DNA of 40,022 bases, taken from Terriglobia bacterium. Lineage in GTDB: Bacteria > Acidobacteriota > Terriglobia > UBA7540. Each line of letters opens with the position of its first letter. Position 1 is the first letter of the stretch. Location of the stretch: NCBI GenBank assembly GCA_030041095.1, contig JASHON010000112.1:1-40022 (forward strand), given 5' to 3'. A program made the position numbers and the translations under genes. The notes under the pieces are model-generated. The model searched no databases. It was not told the DNA's origin and saw only the letters and a program-made list of their open reading frames with translations. Shown here in pieces: positions 34,239 to 40,022 of the stretch.

Positions 34239-34469
34239 TTAATGGTGCAGAAGATAACCCAGCAAGTGATAAATGAGATACTTAAAACCTGAGTCGCAAA
34301 AGTAAAAGAAAACCGCAAAGGCAAACGTGGTGACCAGCACCATCACTGTGGTGCCGTAAACTTCCTGCTTCCCCGGCCACGTCACGCGCTTCATCTCCAC
34401 CTTAACTTCGTGGGAGTATTCTCGCAGGCGTTCGAGCATTCCTCTTCGGATGATCAGTTCATCGGCCAT
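34239..34469 (-). CDS. secE: Protein translocase subunit SecE
   Basis: From ATG 34469 the product has 76 residues: an amphipathic N-terminal helix with the conserved EVKVEMKRVTWPGKQEVYGT segment, and one transmembrane helix (about 41-62). This is the small single-span SecE that clamps SecY in the translocon. The frame runs back to 34502 with no support for the extra 11 residues. It lies between tRNA-Trp and nusG, its usual place. Confidence 0.95.
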   Translation of the reverse strand: MADELIIRRGMLERLREYSHEVKVEMKRVTWPGKQEVYGTTVMVLVTTFAFAVFFYFCDSGFKYLIYHLLGYLLHH

Positions 34470-34528
34470 GGCAAACCCGTTGCTTTGGAAAGAACCCCCC
34501 ACCGCGAGTGCGGAGGCGCTGGGGCGAA

Positions 34529-34604
34529 TGGCAGGGGCGGAGGGATTCGAACCCCCACGACCGGTTTTGGAGACCGGCAGTCTAGCCGTTAAACTTACGC
34601 CCCT
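34529..34604 (-). tRNA. trnW: tRNA-Trp (CCA anticodon)
   Basis: A complete cloverleaf with acceptor AGGGGCG/CGCCCCT, anticodon loop CTCCAAA and T-loop GGTTCGAATCC. The discriminator is G73, the tryptophan identity base, and the 3' CCA is encoded. It sits between rpmG and secE in the same direction. Confidence 0.97.
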
Positions 34605-34621
34605 GTGCCCCGATCGAAACC

Positions 34622-34771
34622 TTACTTCACTTCCTTATGTGGAGTGTGATGACGGCAAGATGGGCAAAACTTCTTCAATTCCAGCCGATCTTGGTTTTTC
34701 TTTTTGTTTTTCGTTGTTGAGTAATTGCGGTTCTTACATTCTGAGCATTGCAGCGTAATAATCTCTCGCAT
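34622..34771 (-). CDS. rpmG: Ribosomal protein bL33
   Basis: A 49-residue product starting [20 protein letters not shown] and ending [17 protein letters not shown]. It has four cysteines in two CxxC pairs, the zinc-binding form of bL33, and the length is normal. It lies directly before tRNA-Trp and secE, the position seen in many bacteria outside the enterics. Confidence 0.97.
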   Translation of the reverse strand: MREIITLQCSECKNRNYSTTKNKKKNQDRLELKKFCPSCRHHTPHKEVK

Positions 34772-34932
34772 AACTCCGAACCCGGCCGTTCAGCCCGCAT
34801 CCTCCCCTGTCTGCGCGGCGCCACGTGATGCCGCGAGTCGAAAGTCACTTCCTCTGAATCCTCGATTCCAGGCACCCGAAGCGATAGGGCAGGAAGAGAG
34901 CCGGCTGACGATTATTTTGACGGACCTACTTG

Positions 34933-34960
34933 ACTATAACACAGATTCGCGCAAAGCAAA
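34933..34960 (-). promoter_or_regulatory. Putative promoter before rpmG
   Basis: On the minus strand TTTGCT (34960-34955), a 16-bp spacer and TATAGT (34938-34933). It lies in the 213-nt gap where tuf would normally be and would drive rpmG, tRNA-Trp, secE and the genes downstream. Confidence 0.5.
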
Positions 34961-34984
34961 GCATTTTTTGTGCCAAAGCTTTTC

Positions 34985-35060
<76 letters not shown>

Positions 35061-35153
35061 CCCTTATCGAGCGATCCACGTTCAGAGATCAGCTTTCAGC
35101 AGATATCTTGCGGTTGCAGAGTATTTGCCGATTGCCGATGCCTGGCAGCTCAA

Positions 35154-35228
35154 TGGAGCGGGAGACGGGAATCGAACCCGCGACCAACAGCTTGGAAGGC
35201 TGTGACTCTACCACTGAGTTACTCCCGC
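35154..35228 (-). tRNA. trnG: tRNA-Gly (UCC)
   Basis: Acceptor GCGGGAG/CTCCCGC, anticodon loop CTTCCAA (UCC) and T-arm GCGGGTTCGATTCCCGT. The discriminator is U and CCA is encoded. It corresponds in position to E. coli glyT. Confidence 0.97.
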
Positions 35229-35247
35229 ACCCGAACTGCAGAAGCGG

Positions 35248-35290
35248 GAGACGAGAGGCAAGTAATCCCGCTTTTCAGGTCTCTCGTCTC
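35248..35290. repeat. Inverted repeat in the Gly-Tyr tRNA spacer
   Basis: GAGACGAGAG (35248-35257) and CTCTCGTCTC (35281-35290) form a perfect 10-bp dyad around a 23-nt centre. The arm sequence is related to the GACGAG repeats in the next tRNA spacer and between rpoB and rpoC. Confidence 0.55.
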
Positions 35291-35308
35291 TTGCCGCCGC
35301 CGTTCCAG

Positions 35309-35394
35309 TGGACAGGGGAGGGTTCGAACCTCCGTAGGCCGCAAGGGCCGGCAGATTTACAGTCTGCTGCTTTTGACCACTCAGCCACCTGTCC
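35309..35394 (-). tRNA. trnY: tRNA-Tyr (GUA)
   Basis: A class II tRNA with a long variable arm (GGCCCTTGCGGCC), acceptor GGACAGG/CCTGTCC and anticodon loop CTGTAAA (GUA). The discriminator is A. Unlike its neighbours, CCA is not encoded (CTG follows). It corresponds in position to E. coli tyrU. Confidence 0.97.
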
Positions 35395-35413
35395 GCAATA
35401 TACAGAAGCCAGA

Positions 35414-35500
35414 GACGACTGACGAGAGAGGAGCGAAAGCCGGTTCCGAATCTTGAGTCGCCCCTCCCGGTCGAGGCGCTTGCGTTTCTCTTCTCTCGTC
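35414..35500. repeat. Dispersed GACGACTGACGAG repeat, tRNA spacer copy
   Basis: GACGACTGACGAG (35414-35426) is followed by AAAGCCGG (35436-35443) and an inverted arm CTCTCGTC (35493-35500). The order matches the copy between rpoB and rpoC. Confidence 0.5.
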
Positions 35501-35516
35501 TATTGTTTCTGTTCCT

Positions 35517-35592
35517 TGGAGCTGGCGAAGGGATTTGAACCCCCGACCCTCTGATTACAAATCAGATGCTCTACCAACTGAGCTACGCCAGC
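35517..35592 (-). tRNA. trnT: tRNA-Thr (UGU)
   Basis: Acceptor GCTGGCG/CGCCAGC, anticodon loop TTTGTAA (UGU) and T-arm GGGGGTTCAAATCCCTT. The discriminator is U and CCA is encoded. It is the first gene of the tRNA cluster, as thrU is in E. coli. Confidence 0.97.
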
Positions 35593-35606
35593 AAACGGAT
35601 TTTTTT

Positions 35607-35635
35607 ATTCTAGGGAGTTGACTGCCAAAAAGCAA
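35607..35635 (-). promoter_or_regulatory. Promoter of the tRNA cluster
   Basis: On the minus strand TTGCTT (35635-35630), a 17-bp spacer and TAGAAT (35612-35607). Transcription would start near 35600, eight bases before tRNA-Thr(UGU). Apart from this promoter nothing is recognised between 35593 and 35819. Confidence 0.7.
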
Positions 35636-35819
35636 CCACACGCCGCCGTTACGCTTGCCGACACTCATTCTCATGCAAAGGGTCATGGCCTGACTTTATA
35701 GAGTGGAAGCAGAACGAGCCCGGCTGCACCCCGGGGTGCGCCGGCCTGCGAATGGATGTTTCAGGAAGCTTGCAATCAGCGGGACTGATGGCGTTGGTGA
35801 GCTTCGGGAGGCGAAGCCG

Positions 35820-36032
35820 CTACGCTCCCGCCGCCTTGGCGCGCCGTCTGGCGGAGCCTCTCTTCTTTTTGGGAGCCTCGCCCTCAGCGATCTCAAAAAT
35901 GGCAATCGAAGTAACGAACTTCCTCAGTCCCGCAGTGTCGAAATCCACGACGGTACGGTCCTCATCGCGCTCAACAATCGTTCCACACCCGTACTTGGCG
36001 TGCCGAACGTATTGGCCGGTTTTCAGTGTCAT
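35820..36032 (-). CDS. Small DUF3553/Tudor-like domain protein
   Basis: The 70-residue product starts MTLKTGQYVRHAKYGCGTIV and continues with a small SH3/Tudor-like barrel (VVDFDTAGLRKFVTSIAIFE). A lysine/arginine-rich tail follows (PKKKRGSARRRAKAAGA). The pattern of 'VRHxxYGxGT' and 'VDFDxxGxRKFV' matches the DUF3553-type domain seen alone or at the C-terminus of UvrD/PcrA helicases, where it contacts RNA polymerase. The basic tail suggests nucleic-acid binding. It stands alone, minus strand, about 185 nt downstream of the cold-shock gene. Function is not established. Confidence 0.75.
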   Translation of the reverse strand: MTLKTGQYVRHAKYGCGTIVERDEDRTVVDFDTAGLRKFVTSIAIFEIAEGEAPKKKRGSARRRAKAAGA

Positions 36033-36217
36033 CTTAAAACCTCTCTTTCACTTTGGTTTTAGGAACGGCATGCAACTTCTCGAGTCATCCGCCCGGGGTG
36101 CACTTGGGGAAACTGCGTCTCCGGGCGCTCAAAGGAAGGAGTCAGATTCCAGGGAAGCCAAAGAGCGATTGCACTCAAAGCGTGGGGCGGCCCGATCGAG
36201 CCGCCCCACAGGGGAAA

Positions 36218-36421
36218 TTATGCTCTCTCGACGTTATCAGCCTGCAAACCCTTGGGCCCTTGTTTGACCTCAAAGCTTACACGGGCGCCTTCCTCTAGAG
36301 AGCGGTAGCCGTCTCCCACGATGGCCGAGTAATGGACGAACACGTCATCGCCGCTTTCACGTTGGATAAATCCATATCCTTTCGCGGCATTGAACCACTT
36401 CACAGTACCAAGTTCCTTCAT
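36218..36421 (-). CDS. csp: Cold-shock domain protein (CspA family)
   Basis: The 67-residue product has the OB-fold RNA-binding motifs RNP1 (KGYGFIQ) and RNP2 (VFVHYSAI), and starts [20 protein letters not shown] 36421 has AGGATG nine bases upstream; the longer frame to 36454 adds 11 unrelated residues. Csp proteins melt RNA secondary structure and can act as antiterminators. The upstream 200 bp form a leader, but no cold-box motif was clear. Confidence 0.95.
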   Translation of the reverse strand: MKELGTVKWFNAAKGYGFIQRESGDDVFVHYSAIVGDGYRSLEEGARVSFEVKQGPKGLQADNVERA

Positions 36422-36624
36422 GCGGGAAAAACATCCTTTGAATTGAATTAGCAATTTGTCGACACGGCGACGGCGGGATAAGCCCGATCAACTGCGGCAA
36501 AAAAGCTACCGGGAGCCGGACAGGCGAACCTGGAAAGCAGATTTTTACCCGTCGAGATACTCGTCTCCACTGCGGACATAAACTGCAATACTACAATAAC
36601 ATAACCAATACTGCTTTGCCACAC

Positions 36625-37689
36625 CTATTTTTGCAGCGAGTATCCCAGGCCAGAATCCCAAGGCGAAGATCCCGTTTGTTTGATGAATCGGGCCACGCCA
36701 TAGAAATAGCCGGTTCGCGTTCGGATATGATATTTCTTTAATGGGACGCCGGTCAGCCTGACGGTGATGCGGCGCCAACCCCGGTTGGCATTGGGCTGCG
36801 GATAGTAACTGAGCGAATAGAGGTGTTCCAGGTCGTCACGCACGGACGCAAAAGCCTTCTGTTGCTCCTCCCAGTTCTTGGCAAAGTAGGCCTTGCCTCC
36901 GGTTGCTTTGGCGACGCGCTCGAATACTGCAGAAGAGAGCGGATCGCGCTTGGCCGCGCGTGTGCTGATCATATAAATCGGCACGCCTTCGGACTGCGCA
37001 AGCTCGAGTACGTTTTCCGGCGCAATGACGCTGGCGTTGTCCGGGCCGTTCGAAAAAACCACCACCACTTTACGCCCTGTGAACCGGGCGGCATCCTTGA
37101 GGGTGAGCAAAAGACTGTCGTAAAGTGCAGCATCGTCGCCCGCTACAGTGTGGCGCACTGCGGCTACAACCACGTTCCGATTCGAGGAGAGCGCGGCGCC
37201 GCGAGAAAGGTCCCGGCTATACGAGTAAAAGGCCACTTGGTCGACAGGGTCCAACGATCGGACGAACTGGCTGATGGCATCTTGCGCAAACACAAAACCT
37301 CTGTACATGTAATTGCTGGTGTCGAACAGGATAAAGACCCTGTGGCCCGGACCGCCCGTTGAGCCTGCCGTTGCGCTATCGGAGCGCAAGCCTCCGGTCC
37401 CGTTGAGCAACCGGTCAGCGTATGCCGAATCGCTGCCTTGCGGGCGAGTCCGGCGCGTTCCGGACTCGGCCCCGAATTGATCAACCTTTTCACGGATGCC
37501 ATCTTCGTCAATTATAAAATTGGACGGGTGCAAACCCGTGATGTAGTTTCCTTTCAGGTCGGTAACGGCGACGTCGAGCTGTACCAGGTCCACCGTCCTT
37601 CGGATCACCATCCGGCTTTGGCCGGCGCCAGCCAGCGCGCTCCAACAAATGGTTGCGAAGCACAGCAAGAAAAAGCATCGATTTTTCAC
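36625..37689 (-). CDS. Secreted VWFA-related acidobacterial protein (TIGR03436-like)
   Basis: From GTG 37689 (AAGG seven bases upstream) the product has 354 residues. A signal peptide (NRCFFLLCFATICWSALAG) is followed by the TIGR03436-type N-terminal strand segment (VDLVQLDVAVTDLKGNYITG, then FIIDEDG) and a von Willebrand factor A domain. The MIDAS motif is altered: DTSNY (D123, S125, Y127) instead of DxSxS, so metal binding may be weakened. The end has YSLSYYPQPNANRGWRRITV, typical of the family. ATG 37740 would add 17 residues before the signal peptide and is less likely. It follows the large unknown gene by about 78 nt, probably in one transcript. Function is unknown; binding of surface or periplasmic ligands is inferred. 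Confidence 0.87.
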   Translation of the reverse strand: MKNRCFFLLCFATICWSALAGAGQSRMVIRRTVDLVQLDVAVTDLKGNYITGLHPSNFIIDEDGIREKVDQFGAESGTRRTRPQGSDSAYADRLLNGTGGLRSDSATAGSTGGPGHRVFILFDTSNYMYRGFVFAQDAISQFVRSLDPVDQVAFYSYSRDLSRGAALSSNRNVVVAAVRHTVAGDDAALYDSLLLTLKDAARFTGRKVVVVFSNGPDNASVIAPENVLELAQSEGVPIYMISTRAAKRDPLSSAVFERVAKATGGKAYFAKNWEEQQKAFASVRDDLEHLYSLSYYPQPNANRGWRRITVRLTGVPLKKYHIRTRTGYFYGVARFIKQTGSSPWDSGLGYSLQK

Positions 37690-37767
37690 GGGACACCTTC
37701 CGATCTTCCTTCCCACCCTGATCTGAGCCAACCGGGACAAACATTCGGCAAACGGCTTGAAAGGCCG

Positions 37768-40022
37768 TCAAGGCCCCAACGCCGAAGCGACCTTGGGCGG
37801 AGATACATTCCTGCTCATTTCGAACTGGTTGCCCGTTTGCCGCAACGCTCGCAGGAGCGCGGCGCGGTCTTCCAAATCAGTAGCGAAGATGTTCGCCACC
37901 ATCCGACGCGTCAATTCGGGAACCAGGATGTTCAGCATGGCTGGCGAGTACCCCATCACATCGGCAAGCCGCGCCCAATAGAGGTTGTTCGACTCCCAGG
38001 TCTCCGCAAGCAGTCGGCTCGAATACCCCATATAAGTCGGAAGAGCCCCCATGTTGACCAGCGTGCTGCCATAGGAATCAGCCAGCACGGGATGAGGATC
38101 TCCAAAGTCGGTCGAGAGCCGTTGCCAGGACAATTCCTCCGGATAGAGCTTGGCCAGTTGGTTCAATTCCTGTCCCACTTTTCCGGATTTGGCGGTTTCC
38201 TCGGGAAACTGCTGGCGGAATACAAACCCCAGATAGAACGTCTCTTCGGGACTGAGGAGAGAGGCGGCTGGTTGCGCGCTTCCAGCCAGCAGTCCGTCCC
38301 TCACTTCTTCGTACCGTTCCGGTTGCATGCGGTAAGTCAGGATCTTCAAAACGCTGCGGCGCAAGGTCTCATCATGGCAAGCGGCGGAAACCAGGTTCCC
38401 TCCCAGTTGCTGATAAAGATCGACCGCACGCAGTTCGTGCGGGCTGACGTTCCACCACCGGGGCACCACAGCATCAGTTAGAAGGGTGGGGACGAGGTCC
38501 TCCCAAACAAGCGCCTGAACGTTGCGAGGGACGATAAAGTCTTGATCCACTTTTGCAAGGACGTAGGGCAGATTGGCGAGCGATCCTACCAGGTGTGCGC
38601 CGCCGCTCGCGGTCCAGCCGCGCCCAAAGATGATCGCTGTTTTCCACGTCTGGTCGATCCCGATAACTTCGTCGCCGGAGAAATCATGAAAGCGAACGAA
38701 GAACGGATCGTTCGCGAGCATTTCTCCGCCGGGTGGTCGGTAATAAGCGTAGTTCAGTCCAACCAGGCTATCCCGAAGGAAAGGAACGAGCAGGCCGCGC
38801 GCTGCTTCAAACCCTTTAGAAGAGTGGTGTGACCGGACGATTTTGCGCAAGTCCGTGGACATTTCGGCCTGAACGTGCTCGTTCCTGTAATAGCCGTATC
38901 CCCATTCAGCGCGTTCCCCGCTTGAGAATAGCGGTCTTGGCATCCGGAGTTCTCGCAGATCCCCGGCCATCTGAACGAAATCGGAAGGCGTGTGCTTTCC
39001 GTGCGCCATTCGCTCGAGGTCGTTTCCCAGTGTGAAGAGCGTGTCGAGGGAAACGAGGCGCTGGGCTTCGAACGTCTGATCCATCTGGGCCGCGATGTCA
39101 TCACGAATCTGCTGATTTTGGGGGTTCGTTTGCGGTGGTCCCGCAAGCGCGCTCACCAGCTCTTCCTGGGATACGTGTGGCCGCCCGGCAGCGGCTCGTG
39201 AGAGCGCATCAAAGGAGTTTTGGGCTGCCGTGAAGAGTTGGCTCGCCGTGCGGGAATGAGCAAAAGGACGAATCAGACGCTGCCATGAACGGTTCCAGGC
39301 CGCCTCGGGAATCTCGCCTTGACGTGCCAGAATCTCCCACAAGCCAACATTCGCCTGGAAGATTCCAGCGGCGTCAGCACGCAGCAAGCGGTCATGAAGA
39401 CGATCGATCCCTTTCGCGACGGCAAGATAGCGGGCGATGGAAGAAGCATTCAGAGAGTGAAACTCCGAAAAAATCGAATACTGATCGCCAAACTGCGCAT
39501 AATTAGCCGCTAACAACTCTACCGTTCTGGCTTGCAGTCGGCTGGACGTCGCGCGGTCGCGGTCCATCTCATTGAGTGCCAGGAAAACGCGAAGTGGGTT
39601 ATCCTTCGCGCTGACGCGAGTGAGGGCGAACATCGCGGCAACGAACTGATCGGGGCTCTTCCAGTCCCTTGCCCTTTCCGCCCAGTTGCGGACCTCCCGC
39701 GATTTGGAGCGCCGGTCGTCCGTCAGGATGGTTTTCCAGGCCGCCAAGCCTCCGGGAAGGCGAGGCTTGCCGGAGCGATCCAGCCGAAACCGTGTTGCCA
39801 AGAGCACCAGATTCGGATCCGGTCGAAACACAGGCCGGATGGCGGAAGGCGAAGCTTTGTGCCCTCGAAGGGCACGATAAAACATGCGCAGACGGCGGCG
39901 TCTCGTGAAATACGTTTGTTGAGCGATCGAGGTACGCGAGAGAGCGTCATAATATGCCGCCATCCAGCCGCTGTCTTTGGTAAGAAGGCGAGTAATGAAG
40001 GCAGAGGGATCGGCTGGGCTTG
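37768..40022 (-). CDS. Large unrecognised protein (5' end beyond window)
   Basis: The frame is open from the right window edge to the stop at 37768, giving 750 residues without the N-terminus. An internal ATG at 39963 (731 residues) is not the start: 19 sense codons precede it, ending in FITRLLTKDSGW. The visible part is soluble, rich in helices and in aromatic/arginine residues, with no P-loop, zinc or catalytic motif I recognise. Noticeable segments are SAKDNPLRVFLALNEMDRDR, QANVGLWEILARQGEIPEAA and YGSTLVNMGALPTYMGYSSR. It lies directly upstream of the VWFA protein, so the two may share a pathway in the cell envelope. A signal peptide may lie outside the window. Confidence 0.8.
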   Translation of the reverse strand, partial: SPADPSAFITRLLTKDSGWMAAYYDALSRTSIAQQTYFTRRRRLRMFYRALRGHKASPSAIRPVFRPDPNLVLLATRFRLDRSGKPRLPGGLAAWKTILTDDRRSKSREVRNWAERARDWKSPDQFVAAMFALTRVSAKDNPLRVFLALNEMDRDRATSSRLQARTVELLAANYAQFGDQYSIFSEFHSLNASSIARYLAVAKGIDRLHDRLLRADAAGIFQANVGLWEILARQGEIPEAAWNRSWQRLIRPFAHSRTASQLFTAAQNSFDALSRAAAGRPHVSQEELVSALAGPPQTNPQNQQIRDDIAAQMDQTFEAQRLVSLDTLFTLGNDLERMAHGKHTPSDFVQMAGDLRELRMPRPLFSSGERAEWGYGYYRNEHVQAEMSTDLRKIVRSHHSSKGFEAARGLLVPFLRDSLVGLNYAYYRPPGGEMLANDPFFVRFHDFSGDEVIGIDQTWKTAIIFGRGWTASGGAHLVGSLANLPYVLAKVDQDFIVPRNVQALVWEDLVPTLLTDAVVPRWWNVSPHELRAVDLYQQLGGNLVSAACHDETLRRSVLKILTYRMQPERYEEVRDGLLAGSAQPAASLLSPEETFYLGFVFRQQFPEETAKSGKVGQELNQLAKLYPEELSWQRLSTDFGDPHPVLADSYGSTLVNMGALPTYMGYSSRLLAETWESNNLYWARLADVMGYSPAMLNILVPELTRRMVANIFATDLEDRAALLRALRQTGNQFEMSRNVSPPKVASALGP

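Noticed and set aside
34410-34758. Plus-strand frames of 60-102 codons across tRNA-Trp and rpmG
   Set aside because: They read through a tRNA and a ribosomal protein gene on the opposite strand.

Overview
The window reads as a chromosomal segment of an Acidobacteriota bacterium. The case rests on lineage-typical genes: an ADOP-type duplicated MacB/FtsX permease next to the remains of a PadR regulator, a TIGR03436-type 'VWFA-related acidobacterial' protein, a secreted S10 carboxypeptidase, and an RpoB with a cysteine-rich N-terminal insertion. G+C is high nearly everywhere except an AT-rich gap at about 19.9-20.55 kb. No insertion sequence, prophage, CRISPR array or rRNA operon was found.

Layout. 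(1) 1-2.3 kb, minus: lactate-utilisation genes lutA and lutB behind a strong sigma70-like promoter; lutB runs off the left edge. (2) 2.3-7.9 kb: a small PilZ protein (minus), then a soluble histidine kinase, an NtrC-type sigma54 activator and RNase R (plus). (3) 7.9-10.8 kb, minus: an ADOP permease with a collapsed padR gene and its retained promoter/operator. (4) 10.8-16.6 kb, plus: GC-hairpin repeats, a TIGR04053-like radical SAM/SPASM protein behind a textbook class II CRP/FNR-type promoter, an exported FecR-like protein with its own promoters and terminator, then a secreted serine carboxypeptidase and a secreted esterase in one unit. (5) 16.7-19.7 kb, minus: bactofilin, rsmG, parA, parB, with two parS sites between rsmG and parA, one overlapping the rsmG stop codon. 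(6) 19.7-22.2 kb: the AT-rich gap, then a plus-strand pair made of a small unknown protein and a stand-alone ClpB/ClpC-D2-like AAA+ ATPase with a possible ClpP-docking loop. (7) 22.2-35.6 kb, minus: the ancient translation/transcription cluster, in transcript order tRNA-Thr(UGU), tRNA-Tyr, tRNA-Gly, tRNA-Thr(GGU), rpmG, tRNA-Trp, secE, nusG, rplK, rplA, rplJ, rplL, rpoB, rpoC. The order matches the E. coli thrU-tyrU-glyT-thrT-tufB-secE-nusG-rplKAJL-rpoBC arrangement, but tuf is absent. (8) 35.8-40 kb, minus: a small DUF3553/Tudor-like protein, a cold-shock protein, the VWFA protein, and a large unrecognised protein that enters from beyond the right edge.

The best candidates for something new are the small-protein/AAA+ pair (a possible single-ring ClpP-coupled unfoldase with a dedicated partner), the eight-cysteine insertion plus a second lineage insertion in RpoB, and the CRP-type promoter driving the radical SAM enzyme. 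Several start codons were moved from the longest open frame to positions supported by a Shine-Dalgarno (SD) sequence, promoter placement or family length. All family names come from reading motifs by eye, not from database searches.
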